The notes: generated by a model not told the origin, from the sequence alone. DNA of 64,000 bases from RUG14300 sp964391805 (GCA_964391805.1 CAYMNK010000005.1:62001-126000), one strand, 5' to 3'. Counted from the stretch's first letter, positions 51,316-60,850 are shown. A program made the numbers and translations.

Positions 51316-52481
51316 AATTTTTATTTTCCCAAGCTCCCCAAATCACCAATTGGATCGGTAAACTTATTTATATGCTTTACGAGGCAATCGGTAATTTCGG
51401 TTGGACGGTCGTAATCTTCACCTTATGTTTGAAGGTGATTGTTTCTCCCCTCGATATTTGGCAAAAGAAGGTTACGAGGAAAAATAATATTGCAATGAAG
51501 AGGATGGAAAAGCCCATGGCTCAACTCCGTGACGCATATCAGGACGATCCTCGTATGTTGCAAACCAAACAAATGGAACTTTATAAGCAGTACGGCTATT
51601 CCACCTTTGGAGCATGCCTACCCAGTTTGGTGACGATGATTATATTCTTCGTTATTTTTCAAGGCTTCAACGCAACCTGTAAATACGAAAACCAAATGAT
51701 GGTTTACGATCTTGCACAATCTTACGAATCACTCGTGGTCAATACTGGGCTTATTGACGGTAAAATACAAGATCTGTTTTTAGAAGAAAACAAGGATGCA
51801 TACGATACACTTGTTCGCTACGGCGTAGACGTTGAGCAATATAGGGATCGTACCGAATTCACCGATGAAGAAGTCGACGAGTTTATCGATTCCATCATGT
51901 TAGCCGCATACGATGCCAATTCTGTCACCGATAAAGGTGTTAAAAAATGGGAGTGGCTGTGGGTAGATAACGTATTTATGGGTGATTCATGGCACGACAC
52001 AGTACCTACACTTGAAACATACGTAGGTACCGGTTTGGGTAAGTTAAATTCATCCTTGCCCGATTGTAACTTTAGAGTTCGCGCAAAATATAATTCGAAT
52101 ATATATAACGCACTGTTAGCACCTGCTCAAGCGAAATATAATAAAACCAAAACTTTCGATATCAAGAATTGGAACGGCTATTTGATTCTTCCTCTTCTTT
52201 CTATCGCTTTATCAATTCTTTCCACAAAGCTTTTGCGTGCCGGTACGCCTAAGACACAGTCTTATGATGCTAACGGTAACGCCATCGATACGGATAAGCA
52301 AATGAGAATGATGAATTGGTTTATGCCTATTATGATCGGTGTATTCAGTTTGTTCTACACGGCTGCGTTTACGATATACATGTTCTTCAGTTCGTTGATA
52401 ACGGTTATATTCAATTTAGTATATAATGCCGTTTCCAAGAAGAAGGACGCTGAAATGGAAGAAGGAATCATTAAGAGGTAA
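51303..52481 (+). CDS. yidC: Membrane protein insertase YidC/SpoIIIJ
   Basis: 392 residues. The core is the 60KD_IMP domain: WTVVIFTLCLKVIVSPLDIWQKK near 35 with the TM2 region, QMELYKQYGYSTFGACLPSLVTMIIFF near 85-110, and two or three further helices in the C-terminal 130 residues. There is no signal peptide with lipobox at the start, unlike Bacillus SpoIIIJ. About 130 acidic residues (140-270) lie outside the membrane between helices, with K-W-E-W-L-W-V-D-N-V-F-M; an insert of this kind is known in clostridial YidC. It inserts membrane proteins with and without Sec. Next is jag after two bases. Confidence 0.94.
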   Translation: MVNLEFLFSQAPQITNWIGKLIYMLYEAIGNFGWTVVIFTLCLKVIVSPLDIWQKKVTRKNNIAMKRMEKPMAQLRDAYQDDPRMLQTKQMELYKQYGYSTFGACLPSLVTMIIFFVIFQGFNATCKYENQMMVYDLAQSYESLVVNTGLIDGKIQDLFLEENKDAYDTLVRYGVDVEQYRDRTEFTDEEVDEFIDSIMLAAYDANSVTDKGVKKWEWLWVDNVFMGDSWHDTVPTLETYVGTGLGKLNSSLPDCNFRVRAKYNSNIYNALLAPAQAKYNKTKTFDIKNWNGYLILPLLSIALSILSTKLLRAGTPKTQSYDANGNAIDTDKQMRMMNWFMPIMIGVFSLFYTAAFTIYMFFSSLITVIFNLVYNAVSKKKDAEMEEGIIKR

Positions 52482-52483
52482 CT

Positions 52484-53167
52484 ATGGTATCTATAGAAAA
52501 AGAAGGAAGGAATGTTGAAGTTGCCATATCCAACGGATTGGAACAACTCGGTGTTGAGAGAGAAGAAGTAATAATCGAAGTAATCAAGGAAGGCGGACTG
52601 TTTTCCAAGGCTAAGGTAAGATTGACCGTTAAGGCAACTCCTGCTGACGAACTTTGCGAATATGTCGAAGGTTTATTGAGATACATGGGTTTGGATTGCT
52701 CCTGTGTCGTAGTTGAAAAGGAAGGTACATTATACTGTGATATAAGCGGTAAAGATAGCCCAATTGCTATAGGATATCGCGGTGAAGTTTTATCGGCAAT
52801 TCAGTATTTGGCTACCATTTATTTGAATAGAAACAATAAGAGTAATCTAAAACTTATCGTCGATGTCGAAGGTTATCGCGACCGTAGACGTCAAACCCTT
52901 ATCCTTCTTGCTAAGAGATTGGCAGATAAGGCAATTGCGTCGGGTTCGGCGGTTGATCTCGAGCCGATGAATACAATTGATAGACGTTCTATTCACGAGG
53001 CATTGGCAGAAGACGATAGAGTTACCACAGAATCAAAGGGAGACGAACCTAATCGTTATGTAAGTATCGTCCCCAAAGAAAAGGAAATTTCCTACGGAAC
53101 GAGTAACAGTTTCAAAAAGTCGGGATTTAAAACCCGTTCGTTCGGACAAAAGAAAAAAAGATTTTAA
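52484..53167 (+). CDS. jag: RNA-binding protein KhpB/Jag
   Basis: 227 residues: Jag-N domain (about 1-50), KH domain with GKDSPIAIGYRGEVLSAIQYL near 90-110 and R3H domain with RSIHEALAEDDRVTTES near 165. The last 35 residues are basic. KhpB/EloR binds RNA with KhpA and affects cell elongation. The yidC-jag order is the classic one. AGAGGTAA lies just before the start. Confidence 0.94.
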   Translation: MVSIEKEGRNVEVAISNGLEQLGVEREEVIIEVIKEGGLFSKAKVRLTVKATPADELCEYVEGLLRYMGLDCSCVVVEKEGTLYCDISGKDSPIAIGYRGEVLSAIQYLATIYLNRNNKSNLKLIVDVEGYRDRRRQTLILLAKRLADKAIASGSAVDLEPMNTIDRRSIHEALAEDDRVTTESKGDEPNRYVSIVPKEKEISYGTSNSFKKSGFKTRSFGQKKKRF

Positions 53168-53189
53168 TTATTAATATAAGAGGCTGTCG

Positions 53190-54497
53190 ATGAGTATTAT
53201 TGCAGGTATATCTACGCCTATTGGAAACGGAGCGATTAGTATCGTGCGTATGTCCGGAGAGGGCGCGCTTGAAATTGCGCTCCGTTTTTTTTCGTGTAAA
53301 CGAATTAGAGAAGGTGAATTGATACCTAATTATATGTATCTTGGAAGTTTTCACGGTGATAATTTCAAGGATCGCTGCCTTTTTGTATATTTCAAAGCCC
53401 CTCGAACTTATACCGGAGAAGATTTGGTTGAATTTCATCTTCACGGCGGAGTAACCGTTACACAAAAAGTTTTACACACCTTATTGCAAAATGGGGCGGT
53501 AATGGCAGAGAACGGCGAATTTACCAAGCGTGCATTTCTTAACGGCAAGATCGGCTTAGACGAAGCCGAAGGTATTTTAGGTATCATTAATGCCGAAAGC
53601 GAAACAGAAATAAGCGCGGCATACAGCGTTATGCAAGGTACGGTCTCTAAAAGGGTTAAACCAATTGCCGATAGACTTTTGAGCGTGGTAAGTATGCTTG
53701 AAGCGTGGTTCGATTATCCTGAGGAAATGGAAGACGAAGTTAATTCCGACGTTTTTCCCGAATTAGAGTCAATTAAGGTGGATATAGAAGCATTATTATC
53801 CACAGCTAAGCAAGGCAGAATGGTTCATAACGGCATATCTGTTGCCCTTGTGGGTAGACCTAACGTCGGTAAATCGTCATTACTCAACGCATTTTTGAGA
53901 GAAGAGCGCGCGATAGTTACCGATATTCCAGGTACTACAAGAGATACCATTGCCGAAAGTATAGTTTATAAGGGAGTGCGTATCAATTTATTAGATACGG
54001 CAGGCATTCGCGAAAGCACCGATATAGTGGAGTGCAAGGGAATAGAGCGTTCTTTAGATGCAGTTGCTAAGGCTGATATCGTAATTTACGTATTGGACGC
54101 GTCGATATCCGAAATACCCGATGAAACAATGATCGAGGGTGCGCATGGTAAAATAATCTACGTCAATAACAAGGTAGATTTAGCAGAGGGAAATGGTGAA
54201 TACCGCAATGTTTCTGCCCTTAAACGTATAGGTATAGACGAATTGCTCGATGAAATAGTTAGTGCAGTAGGCGATAAAAGAATGTACGGAGAAATGCTTA
54301 CAGTCGATCGTCACATATCCGCTGTATCGTCGGCATTGGACAGTTTGAATAATGCCTTAAATAATCGCTTTGCATCTTTTGATTGCTTGTTAGTCGACCT
54401 TAAAGAATGTTTAACCGCTTTATTGGAAATTGACGGAGGAGCGGCCTCCGAAAAGATAATTGACGATATATTCTCGCGTTTTTGCGTAGGTAAATAG
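53190..54497 (+). CDS. mnmE: tRNA uridine-5-carboxymethylaminomethyl(34) GTPase MnmE
   Basis: 435 residues. Formyl-THF-binding N-domain (ISTPIGNGAISIVRMSG, GEDLVEFHLHGG), helical domain, and an inserted GTPase: GRPNVGKSSLLN near 222, TDIPGTTRD near 247, DTAGIRES near 270, NKVD near 327. The C-terminal CVGK carries the catalytic Cys. Works with MnmG to modify U34 of tRNAs ending codons in A or G. Twenty-two bases after jag, with AAGAGG before the ATG. Confidence 0.97.
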   Translation: MSIIAGISTPIGNGAISIVRMSGEGALEIALRFFSCKRIREGELIPNYMYLGSFHGDNFKDRCLFVYFKAPRTYTGEDLVEFHLHGGVTVTQKVLHTLLQNGAVMAENGEFTKRAFLNGKIGLDEAEGILGIINAESETEISAAYSVMQGTVSKRVKPIADRLLSVVSMLEAWFDYPEEMEDEVNSDVFPELESIKVDIEALLSTAKQGRMVHNGISVALVGRPNVGKSSLLNAFLREERAIVTDIPGTTRDTIAESIVYKGVRINLLDTAGIRESTDIVECKGIERSLDAVAKADIVIYVLDASISEIPDETMIEGAHGKIIYVNNKVDLAEGNGEYRNVSALKRIGIDELLDEIVSAVGDKRMYGEMLTVDRHISAVSSALDSLNNALNNRFASFDCLLVDLKECLTALLEIDGGAASEKIIDDIFSRFCVGK

Positions 54498-54500
54498 TAT

Positions 54501-56354
54501 ATGGATAAGTTTTTTGATGCAGTAGTAATAGGCGCAGGTCACGCAGGGTGCGAGGCGGCGTTGGCAATAGCAAGGATGGGTAAGACCGTCCTTTTGACTG
54601 CGACCGAAGAAGAAACGGTAGCATATATGCCTTGTAATCCGCATATCGGTGGCACGGGTAAGGGCCATTTAGTTCGCGAAATAGACGCCTTGGGCGGTGA
54701 AATGGGCATTAATGCCGATAAAACGCTTTTACAAATCAAAATGCTCAACACCACTAAAGGTCCTGCCGTACAAAGTTTAAGAGGACAAGCCGATAAGAGT
54801 GCATATCACAAAAGCATGCTCCAAACACTTCGCAATCAAGAAAATCTTACCCTCGATTTCGGAGAAGTTACCGCCGTACACGAAATAGACGGCGCTGTTA
54901 ATTCGATCACCTTTAACGGCGAAGAGATTAAAACCAATGCCGTAATCGTTTGCGCAGGCGTTTACATGAACGCAAGGATAATAAGAGGCGACGAAGAATA
55001 TTTCGAAGGTCCGTCCGGATTCCGTCCTTCATTAGAATTAAGTAAGCAATTACAAGAAATCGGTATTCGATTCCGTAGATTTAAAACAGGCACTCCTGCC
55101 AGAATTTATAGAGACAGTATCGATTTTTCCTTGATGGAAAAAGAAGACGGAGAGGATAGCGTATATAGTTTTTCGTGTCTATCGGATACTAAACTTGTAG
55201 AACAATTTCCTTGCTACTTAACCTATACCAACGAAGAAACACATAGAATAATTAGAGAAAACATCCATAGAGCACCCATGTATAACGGCGCAATCAAGGG
55301 TACGGGACCGAGATATTGCCCGTCCATCGAAGATAAGGTAATGCGTTTTTACGATAAACCTCGTCATCAAATATTCGTCGAACCCGAAAGTGCCGATAGT
55401 GATTTGATGTATATACAGGGTATGAGTTCATCTATGCCACGCGATGTACAGGAATTAATGTACCATTCGGTTAAGGGATTGGAACATTGTAGATTCGCTA
55501 AATATGCATATGCTATCGAGTACGACTGCATCGATCCGCTTCAATTAAAAACAACATTGGAGAGTAAGGCAATATGCGGATTATTCTTCGCAGGACAGGT
55601 TAATGGTAGTAGCGGATACGAAGAAGCGGGTGCACAAGGCTTAATTGCCGGTATCAATGCTAAGCGTTATCTCGATAACGAAAAACCTTTGATTTTATCG
55701 AGATCGGATGCTTATATAGGTGTTTTAATAGACGATTTGGTCACATTAGGAACAAATGAGCCTTATAGAATGATGACCGCAAGATGCGAATATAGATTGA
55801 CACTTAGACAAGATAATGCCGATAGGCGTTTGACCGAAATCGGTAGAGAATACGGGCTTGTAGACGATTATAGATATCAAGCGTACCTCAATAAACAAAA
55901 AGAGTGGCAACGTGTTGCAAGCCTTCTCGAAAATTTGCTCATCAAAGCCGAAGTAGCATCTCCAATAGTCGAAAGAGGCGGTGAACATCCATTAACTCAG
56001 TCGATAAAAGCAAGTGATCTATTGAAACATAACGGAGTCAGCTATAAGGACCTCATGATGCTTCCCGAATTGCAGTCGGTTAGCGAATCCATATTAATGG
56101 AAGTTGCCGTTGAAATCAAATATCAGGGATATCTCAAAAAAGAGCGTGTAGCAATAAAAGAAGCGCAAAAAATGGAAGATAGAATTATCCCTGACGATAT
56201 CGATTATAAATCCATTACCAACCTTAGACTCGAAGCAAGACAAAAACTTACCGATGTAAGACCACGCACTTTAGGTCAAGCTGCCCGTATCAGCGGTGTC
56301 AGCCCTGCCGATATCAACGTATTGATTATAGAATTATTGAAGAGAGGTAACTGA
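54501..56354 (+). CDS. mnmG: tRNA uridine-5-carboxymethylaminomethyl(34) enzyme MnmG (GidA)
   Basis: 617 residues. FAD fold GAGHAGCEAALAIARMG at 11-27; PCNPHIGGTGKGHLVREIDALGGEMG near 44-69; TPARIYRD near 200; YCPSIEDKV near 270; GQVNGSSGYEEAGAQGL near 368. Heterotetramer partner of MnmE. It starts three bases after the mnmE stop. Confidence 0.97.
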   Translation: MDKFFDAVVIGAGHAGCEAALAIARMGKTVLLTATEEETVAYMPCNPHIGGTGKGHLVREIDALGGEMGINADKTLLQIKMLNTTKGPAVQSLRGQADKSAYHKSMLQTLRNQENLTLDFGEVTAVHEIDGAVNSITFNGEEIKTNAVIVCAGVYMNARIIRGDEEYFEGPSGFRPSLELSKQLQEIGIRFRRFKTGTPARIYRDSIDFSLMEKEDGEDSVYSFSCLSDTKLVEQFPCYLTYTNEETHRIIRENIHRAPMYNGAIKGTGPRYCPSIEDKVMRFYDKPRHQIFVEPESADSDLMYIQGMSSSMPRDVQELMYHSVKGLEHCRFAKYAYAIEYDCIDPLQLKTTLESKAICGLFFAGQVNGSSGYEEAGAQGLIAGINAKRYLDNEKPLILSRSDAYIGVLIDDLVTLGTNEPYRMMTARCEYRLTLRQDNADRRLTEIGREYGLVDDYRYQAYLNKQKEWQRVASLLENLLIKAEVASPIVERGGEHPLTQSIKASDLLKHNGVSYKDLMMLPELQSVSESILMEVAVEIKYQGYLKKERVAIKEAQKMEDRIIPDDIDYKSITNLRLEARQKLTDVRPRTLGQAARISGVSPADINVLIIELLKRGN

Positions 56355-56355
56355 T

Positions 56356-57042
56356 ATGACTATTCAAGAAATACTTTCATCCTTCGATATAACTGTAAGC
56401 AATTTACAAAAAGAAAAGCTCGACACGTTCTATTCACTGCTCGTCGAATGGAATGAAAAAATGAATCTTACAGCGATAACCGATTATGACGAGGTTCTTA
56501 TAAAGCACTTCGCCGATAGCATTATCGGGTTGCCCTATATGAATGGTAAAACGTGTGATGTCGGTGCAGGTGCAGGATTTCCGTCCATTCCTTTATCGGT
56601 AATGGGCGTAGACGGAATGGTTTTAGCGGATAGCTTGGCTAAACGTATAAACTTCCTTAACGAGGTTATAGATAAACTCGATTTGAATTGCACTGCGGTT
56701 CATATTAGAGCGGAAGATATGGGTAGAGGTGCGTACAGAGAGAGTTTCGATACCGTTACAGCAAGAGCGGTTGCAAACACTCAAACATTGGTTGAATACT
56801 TGTTACCATTGGTTAAAGTAGGCGGTAAAGCGGTGCTATATAAGAGCGGAGATGTTGACGAAGAACTGAAAAACAGCGAGTTCGCCATAACAAAACTCGG
56901 CGGTAAAATAGAAAAAGTTGTGCGTTATGAGTTGTGCGGAATGGAACGCAGTTTGGTAATTATTGATAAAATATCCGCTACACCTAAGGCATATCCGAGA
57001 TCGGGTAATAAACCAAGAACACAACCATTGACTAAAAAATAA
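56356..57042 (+). CDS. rsmG: 16S rRNA (guanine 527-N7)-methyltransferase RsmG (GidB)
   Basis: 228 residues. LLVEWNEKMNLTAITD near 28-42, then the SAM motif DVGAGAGFPSIPLS near 66-79, TARAVANT near 134 and LYKSGD near 155 mark RsmG, which methylates G527 in the 530 loop. AGAGG lies before the start, two bases after the mnmG stop. The basic tail of about 15 residues is longer than needed. Confidence 0.95.
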   Translation: MTIQEILSSFDITVSNLQKEKLDTFYSLLVEWNEKMNLTAITDYDEVLIKHFADSIIGLPYMNGKTCDVGAGAGFPSIPLSVMGVDGMVLADSLAKRINFLNEVIDKLDLNCTAVHIRAEDMGRGAYRESFDTVTARAVANTQTLVEYLLPLVKVGGKAVLYKSGDVDEELKNSEFAITKLGGKIEKVVRYELCGMERSLVIIDKISATPKAYPRSGNKPRTQPLTKK

Positions 57043-57078
57043 CGAATAATTCAATAATAATTAAGGAGACTGAATACA

Positions 57079-58188
57079 TTGATAGATATAGATGCTTTAC
57101 GAAATAATCTAAACGACCTTAAAACGCTTGTCAAAGAGTTGGGCGTATCTATTAATATATCCAAACTCGAAAGCGAGTTGGTAGAACTCGAGAAAAAACA
57201 GGAAAATCCCGATATTTGGTCCAATGTCAAAGAAGCTCAAGCTGTCATGCAACAAGCCAAAAGATTATCCAATAGGATAAATTCATATAAGAAACTATCT
57301 TCAGGTATCGATGAAAACTTGGAATTAATTGCGATGATCGAATCATTGGGCGAATATGACGAATTGGAATCCGTGCAAACGTCGTATAAAGATCTGAAAT
57401 CGACTGCCGAAAAAATGCGTTTAGAAACCTATCTATCGGGCGAATACGACGCTTGTAACGCAATTCTTGCCATTCACCCGGGCGCCGGCGGTACCGATTC
57501 GCAGGATTGGGCTGAAATGTTATACCGTATGTATACAAGATATGCAGAGAAAAAAGGATTTACATGTCAATTAATTGACCTATTACCAGGCGAAGAGGCA
57601 GGTATCAAGAGTGTAACTTTTGAGGTAAGCGGTGATATGGTATACGGTTATCTCAAATCGGAAAGAGGTGTACATCGTTTAATACGTATGTCACCGTTCA
57701 ATTCGGACGGATTACGTCACACATCATTCGCTTCACTTGACGTAATGCCGATTATAGAAGACAATTCGGTTATTGAAATCAAGCCCGAGGATCTCAAAAT
57801 CGATACTTATCGTTCGGGCGGGGCGGGCGGTCAACACGTCAACCGTACCGACAGTGCCGTACGAATTACCCATATACCGACAGGCATAGTTACTCAGTGC
57901 CAAAACGAGCGTTCTCAAATACAAAATCGCGAAGTTGCAATGAAAATGCTGAGAGCACGGCTTGCTGAACGGAAGGAAAAAGAAAACCTCGAACGCAATA
58001 AAGCAATAAGAGGCAATATGAAAAAAATAGAATGGGGCAGTCAAATCAGAACATACACGTTCCAGCCCTACACGATGGTCAAGGACGAACGAACGGGTAT
58101 GACGACATACAACGTCGACGACGTAATGGACGGAGATATAGACTGTTTTATAGACGAATATCTTAAGAGATCGGTGTCAAATGAATAA
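57079..58188 (+). CDS. prfB: Peptide chain release factor 2
   Basis: 369 residues starting at a TTG nine bases after AAGGAGA. Motifs: SPF near 205 for UGA/UAA reading, and GGAGGQHVN near 245 with the GGQ loop that releases the peptide. Reads through the place near codon 25 where Bacillus and E. coli prfB have an in-frame UGA and +1 frameshift (here L-G-V-S-I-N-I), so autoregulation by frameshift is absent. Overlaps tsaD by eight bases. Normally prfB is near secA; its place here, after rsmG, is lineage-specific. Confidence 0.95.
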   Translation: MIDIDALRNNLNDLKTLVKELGVSINISKLESELVELEKKQENPDIWSNVKEAQAVMQQAKRLSNRINSYKKLSSGIDENLELIAMIESLGEYDELESVQTSYKDLKSTAEKMRLETYLSGEYDACNAILAIHPGAGGTDSQDWAEMLYRMYTRYAEKKGFTCQLIDLLPGEEAGIKSVTFEVSGDMVYGYLKSERGVHRLIRMSPFNSDGLRHTSFASLDVMPIIEDNSVIEIKPEDLKIDTYRSGGAGGQHVNRTDSAVRITHIPTGIVTQCQNERSQIQNREVAMKMLRARLAERKEKENLERNKAIRGNMKKIEWGSQIRTYTFQPYTMVKDERTGMTTYNVDDVMDGDIDCFIDEYLKRSVSNE

Positions 58189-59215
58189 TTTACAGCATAA
58201 GGAAAATTTAACTATATTAGCTATCGAAAGTTCGTGCGACGAAACGGCGTGCGCAATAATGCGTGACGGCGTTATTTTGGGCGAAAGTATATCCACCCAA
58301 ATTGAAATTCACAGACTATACGGTGGCGTCGTGCCCGAAATCGCTTCGAGAAACCATGTTTTGAGTATAGATGCCATAGTTAAAGGTGCTATCGAAAAGG
58401 CAGGAATCGAACTAAATGAAATCGATGTAATAGCCGTAACAAAGGGTGCAGGCTTATTGGGTTCTTTACTTGTAGGTGTTTCTTACGCAAAAGGGCTTGC
58501 ATATGCACTTGATAAACCTATTATAGGAATTAATCATATAAGAGGTCATATAGCAGCCAACTATTTAGAACATCCCGAACTCGATACCCCTTACGTCGGA
58601 CTTATCGTAAGTGGCGGACATTCAGCCGTCGCTTTGGTAAATTCAAAAACACATTTGGAAATAAGGGGAACTACTGCAGACGATGCATGCGGTGAAGCTT
58701 TTGATAAAGTCGCTCGTGTATTAGGTCTGCCGTACCCAGGCGGTCCCGAAATAGAAAAACTTGCAAAGGAAGGAACGCCGAGTATACCCATGCCACGTGT
58801 TAAAATGAAAAATTCGCTCGATTTCAGTTATAGCGGATTAAAAACGGCGGTAATCAACTATGTACATAACGCCGAACAAAAAGGTGTAGAAATTAATAAG
58901 GCCGATGTCGCTTGTTCCTTCCAAAAAGCAGCGGTGGAAATGCTCGCAGAACATGCGGTAGAGTTGGCACGGTCGGAAGGTATAAAGAGTATAGCAATGG
59001 CAGGTGGAGTTGCCGCAAACGGTGCGTTGAGAGAAACTCTTACAGAGTTGGCTTCAAAATATGACATCAATGTTTATTATCCGTCCAAGCGACTTTGTAC
59101 CGATAATGCATCGATGATAGCATCAGAGGCATATGTTCAAATTAGGAGCGGTGCCGATTTTTCCGACCTTACATTAGATGCCCATGCTACATTATCACTT
59201 GTAACGGATTGTTGA
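58181..59215 (+). CDS. tsaD: tRNA N6-threonylcarbamoyladenosine transferase TsaD
   Basis: 344 residues. AIESSCDETACAI near 14-26, GGVVPEIASRNH near 50, GINHIRGHIAA near 110-120 (two His for metal), GLIVSGGHS near 140, and KRLCTDNASMIA near 300. It joins the threonylcarbamoyl group to A37 of ANN-decoding tRNAs, in the complex with TsaB and TsaE. It overlaps prfB and is the last gene of the cluster before a strong terminator. Confidence 0.96.
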   Translation: MNNLQHKENLTILAIESSCDETACAIMRDGVILGESISTQIEIHRLYGGVVPEIASRNHVLSIDAIVKGAIEKAGIELNEIDVIAVTKGAGLLGSLLVGVSYAKGLAYALDKPIIGINHIRGHIAANYLEHPELDTPYVGLIVSGGHSAVALVNSKTHLEIRGTTADDACGEAFDKVARVLGLPYPGGPEIEKLAKEGTPSIPMPRVKMKNSLDFSYSGLKTAVINYVHNAEQKGVEINKADVACSFQKAAVEMLAEHAVELARSEGIKSIAMAGGVAANGALRETLTELASKYDINVYYPSKRLCTDNASMIASEAYVQIRSGADFSDLTLDAHATLSLVTDC

Positions 59216-59258
59216 TTACATTCCTTTCCATATCCGTATATAAAAAATCATAACCAAC

Positions 59259-59288
59259 AAAAAAGTGCCCTAAAGAGGCATTTTTTTT
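59259..59288 (+). terminator. Terminator after tsaD
   Basis: AAAAAGTGCC-7-GGCATTTTTTTT: stem TGCC/GGCA extended by A-T pairs, with a run of eight T. Confidence 0.9.
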
Positions 59289-59461
59289 GAATGAAGAGTA
59301 ATAAGTGAAAATGTGTTGATTCTTTGATTGATGGAGAACGTTATCGTTCGCAAGATTCCATTTATCGTTACCGCCTAAGATACTGCAAGGCGATGCCTTG
59401 CACTGCTACGCAGTTCGACTACGCTTACGATAGTATGACATTTGATGAGTAATATAATTTG

Positions 59462-59631
59462 TGCAAATAAAAAGCAAGTGCGATGACTTGCTTTGGGCGG
59501 GCGATTACTAATCGCCCCTACTTTTGTAATATTTTGTTGTTCTTTATGCAATTTATATGTCCTTTTATATGCTTTTTTACAAGGAATTTAGATACCGACG
59601 CTATGCGTCGCTGCTTCGCAGTTCGACTACG
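59462..59631 (+). repeat. Direct repeat copy 1 (about 170 bases)
   Basis: Copy 1 of a near-identical pair with an offset of 254 bases. It contains the double hairpin, an AT-rich spacer and a GACGC-headed unit up to GTTCGACTACG. A few substitutions separate the copies. Confidence 0.9.
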
Positions 59632-59715
59632 GTCTATCGACCTACGCTCAGTATGACATTTGATAGTAAAATGCTATTCAAAGTTTTAGAATGAGAAGAT
59701 GGGCAATATTATTTC

Positions 59716-59885
59716 TGCAAATAAAAAGCAAGTGCGATGACCTGCTTTTGGCGGGCGATTACTAATCGCCCCTACTTTTGTAATATTTTGTTGCTCTTTA
59801 TGCGATTTATATGTGCTTTTATATGCTTTTTTACAAGGGATTTAGATACCGACGCTATGCGTCGCTGCTTCGCAGTTCGACTACG
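59716..59885 (+). repeat. Direct repeat copy 2 (about 170 bases)
   Basis: Copy 2 of the pair starting at 59462, differing at a few sites, for example ACTTGC to ACCTGC in the first hairpin, which weakens that stem. Confidence 0.9.
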
Positions 59886-60166
59886 CTCAGTATGACATGA
59901 TCGTTGCTCCGCTATGCAGTTCGATTTCGCTTACGATAGTATGATAAGATTGGTCGCTGTCGCTTAACAAGGAATAAGATTCCGACACCGATGGTGTCGC
60001 CCTACGGGTTCGACTACGGTTTTTCACCCTTCGCTCAGAATGACATTGATGGTGCGGGGGACTTAGAATGACATTTGTTTATCCATAACATTGCTTAGCA
60101 TTACATCATTTGCAATGACGGGACGAATCAGTATGACTGCGGACGGCGTAGTAACAACATTAAAAG

Positions 60167-60204
60167 AGGACTAAACGAATTAATTCGATTGGTCCTTTTT
60201 TTTG
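60167..60204 (+). terminator. Hairpin and T-run without an obvious gene before it
   Basis: AGGAC...CGAATTAATTCG...GTCCT followed by eight T. The stem is interrupted by mismatches but symmetric. It follows only repeats, so it may be left from a lost gene or shield the downstream locus. Confidence 0.6.
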
Positions 60205-60236
60205 AGGATAACAATTGAAAACGTAAACAAAAAATA

Positions 60237-60265
60237 TTGCAAACACATTTCATCAATGATATAAT
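60237..60265 (+). promoter_or_regulatory. Promoter of the chagasin-like gene
   Basis: TTGCAA (60237-60242) and TATAAT (60260-60265), spacer 17; 33 bases before the ATG, which follows AAAGGTAAG. Confidence 0.75.
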
Positions 60266-60298
60266 ATATTAAAAGACAATTAAAAGGTAAGAAGTTAT

Positions 60299-60696
60299 AT
60301 GACTAAGAATGTTTTATTTAGAATAATTACATTAATATGTTTGATTCTTTTCTTATGTTTATCACTTGTTGGATGTACCGACGATGTAGAGGATGTCGAA
60401 GTGGAATCAATAACAGTTAATGTTGGAGAATCAATTGAGATTACTATTGATGCTTATGGTGGAACATTATATACTTGGGAGTATAAAATTAAACCCAAAC
60501 GTCGAATTGAGTTTACTTCAAGAAAATCTTATTTCAATAGTTGTCCTGACCACTGTGGTGGAGGTGAATACACTTATACATTTGTCGCAAAAAAACCGGC
60601 AAATGTGACATAAAATTTTCACTTAAGCATAGATTGGATAAATCAACGAAAAAAATAATAATATATAAAGTTACTATTAATAATTTTGAACAATAG
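60299..60696 (+). pseudogene. Chagasin-like (inhibitor I42) lipoprotein, broken by a one-base frameshift
   Basis: Intact for 104 codons: a signal peptide with lipobox L-V-G-C (Cys26), an opening strand VNVGESIEITID, then YGGTLYTWEY (compare the N-P-T-T-G-Y loop) and HCGGGEYTYTFVAKKPANVT (compare the G-x-G-G loop) of the chagasin fold. It stops at 60611 where the family should go on. In the next frame from 60610 the text continues I-K-F-S-L-K-H-R and runs to a stop at 60694, giving the missing last strands. One A lost near 60610 explains this. Chagasins block papain-type cysteine proteases. Either a recent inactivation or a sequencing error; AT-rich like its neighbours. Confidence 0.72.
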
Positions 60697-60850
60697 ATGA
60701 TAATATTGAAATCTAACAACAGTTACGCCATTGTTTTGTGCAGCATTTTCAATTGAACTAAGCAGTGCAACAATTAATCAAGTTTTATCACAGAATAACG
60801 ATAAGTATCAATAAAGTCTAAAACCACAACTATAGTTTTTTATACCGGTA

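Larger units (their letters stand above)
59330..60150. repeat. Large cluster of mosaic intergenic repeats
   Basis: Fills most of the 1,083-base gap after tsaD; no gene is visible. Units: a GCAAGG-headed unit (about 59366-59450), two double-hairpin units (AAGCAAGT...ACTTGCTT, then GGGCGATTACTAATCGCCC) at about 59466 and 59720, GACGC-headed units (59591-59657 and 59845-59897), and a GACACC-headed unit (59978-60047). Fragments continue to 60150. Confidence 0.88.

Noticed and set aside
60722..60814. Thirty-codon frame that reads like coding text (ends Q-N-N-D-K-Y-Q) after the chagasin-like pseudogene
   Set aside because: No start codon or ribosome site and a stop right before it; could be gene debris but is too short to support.
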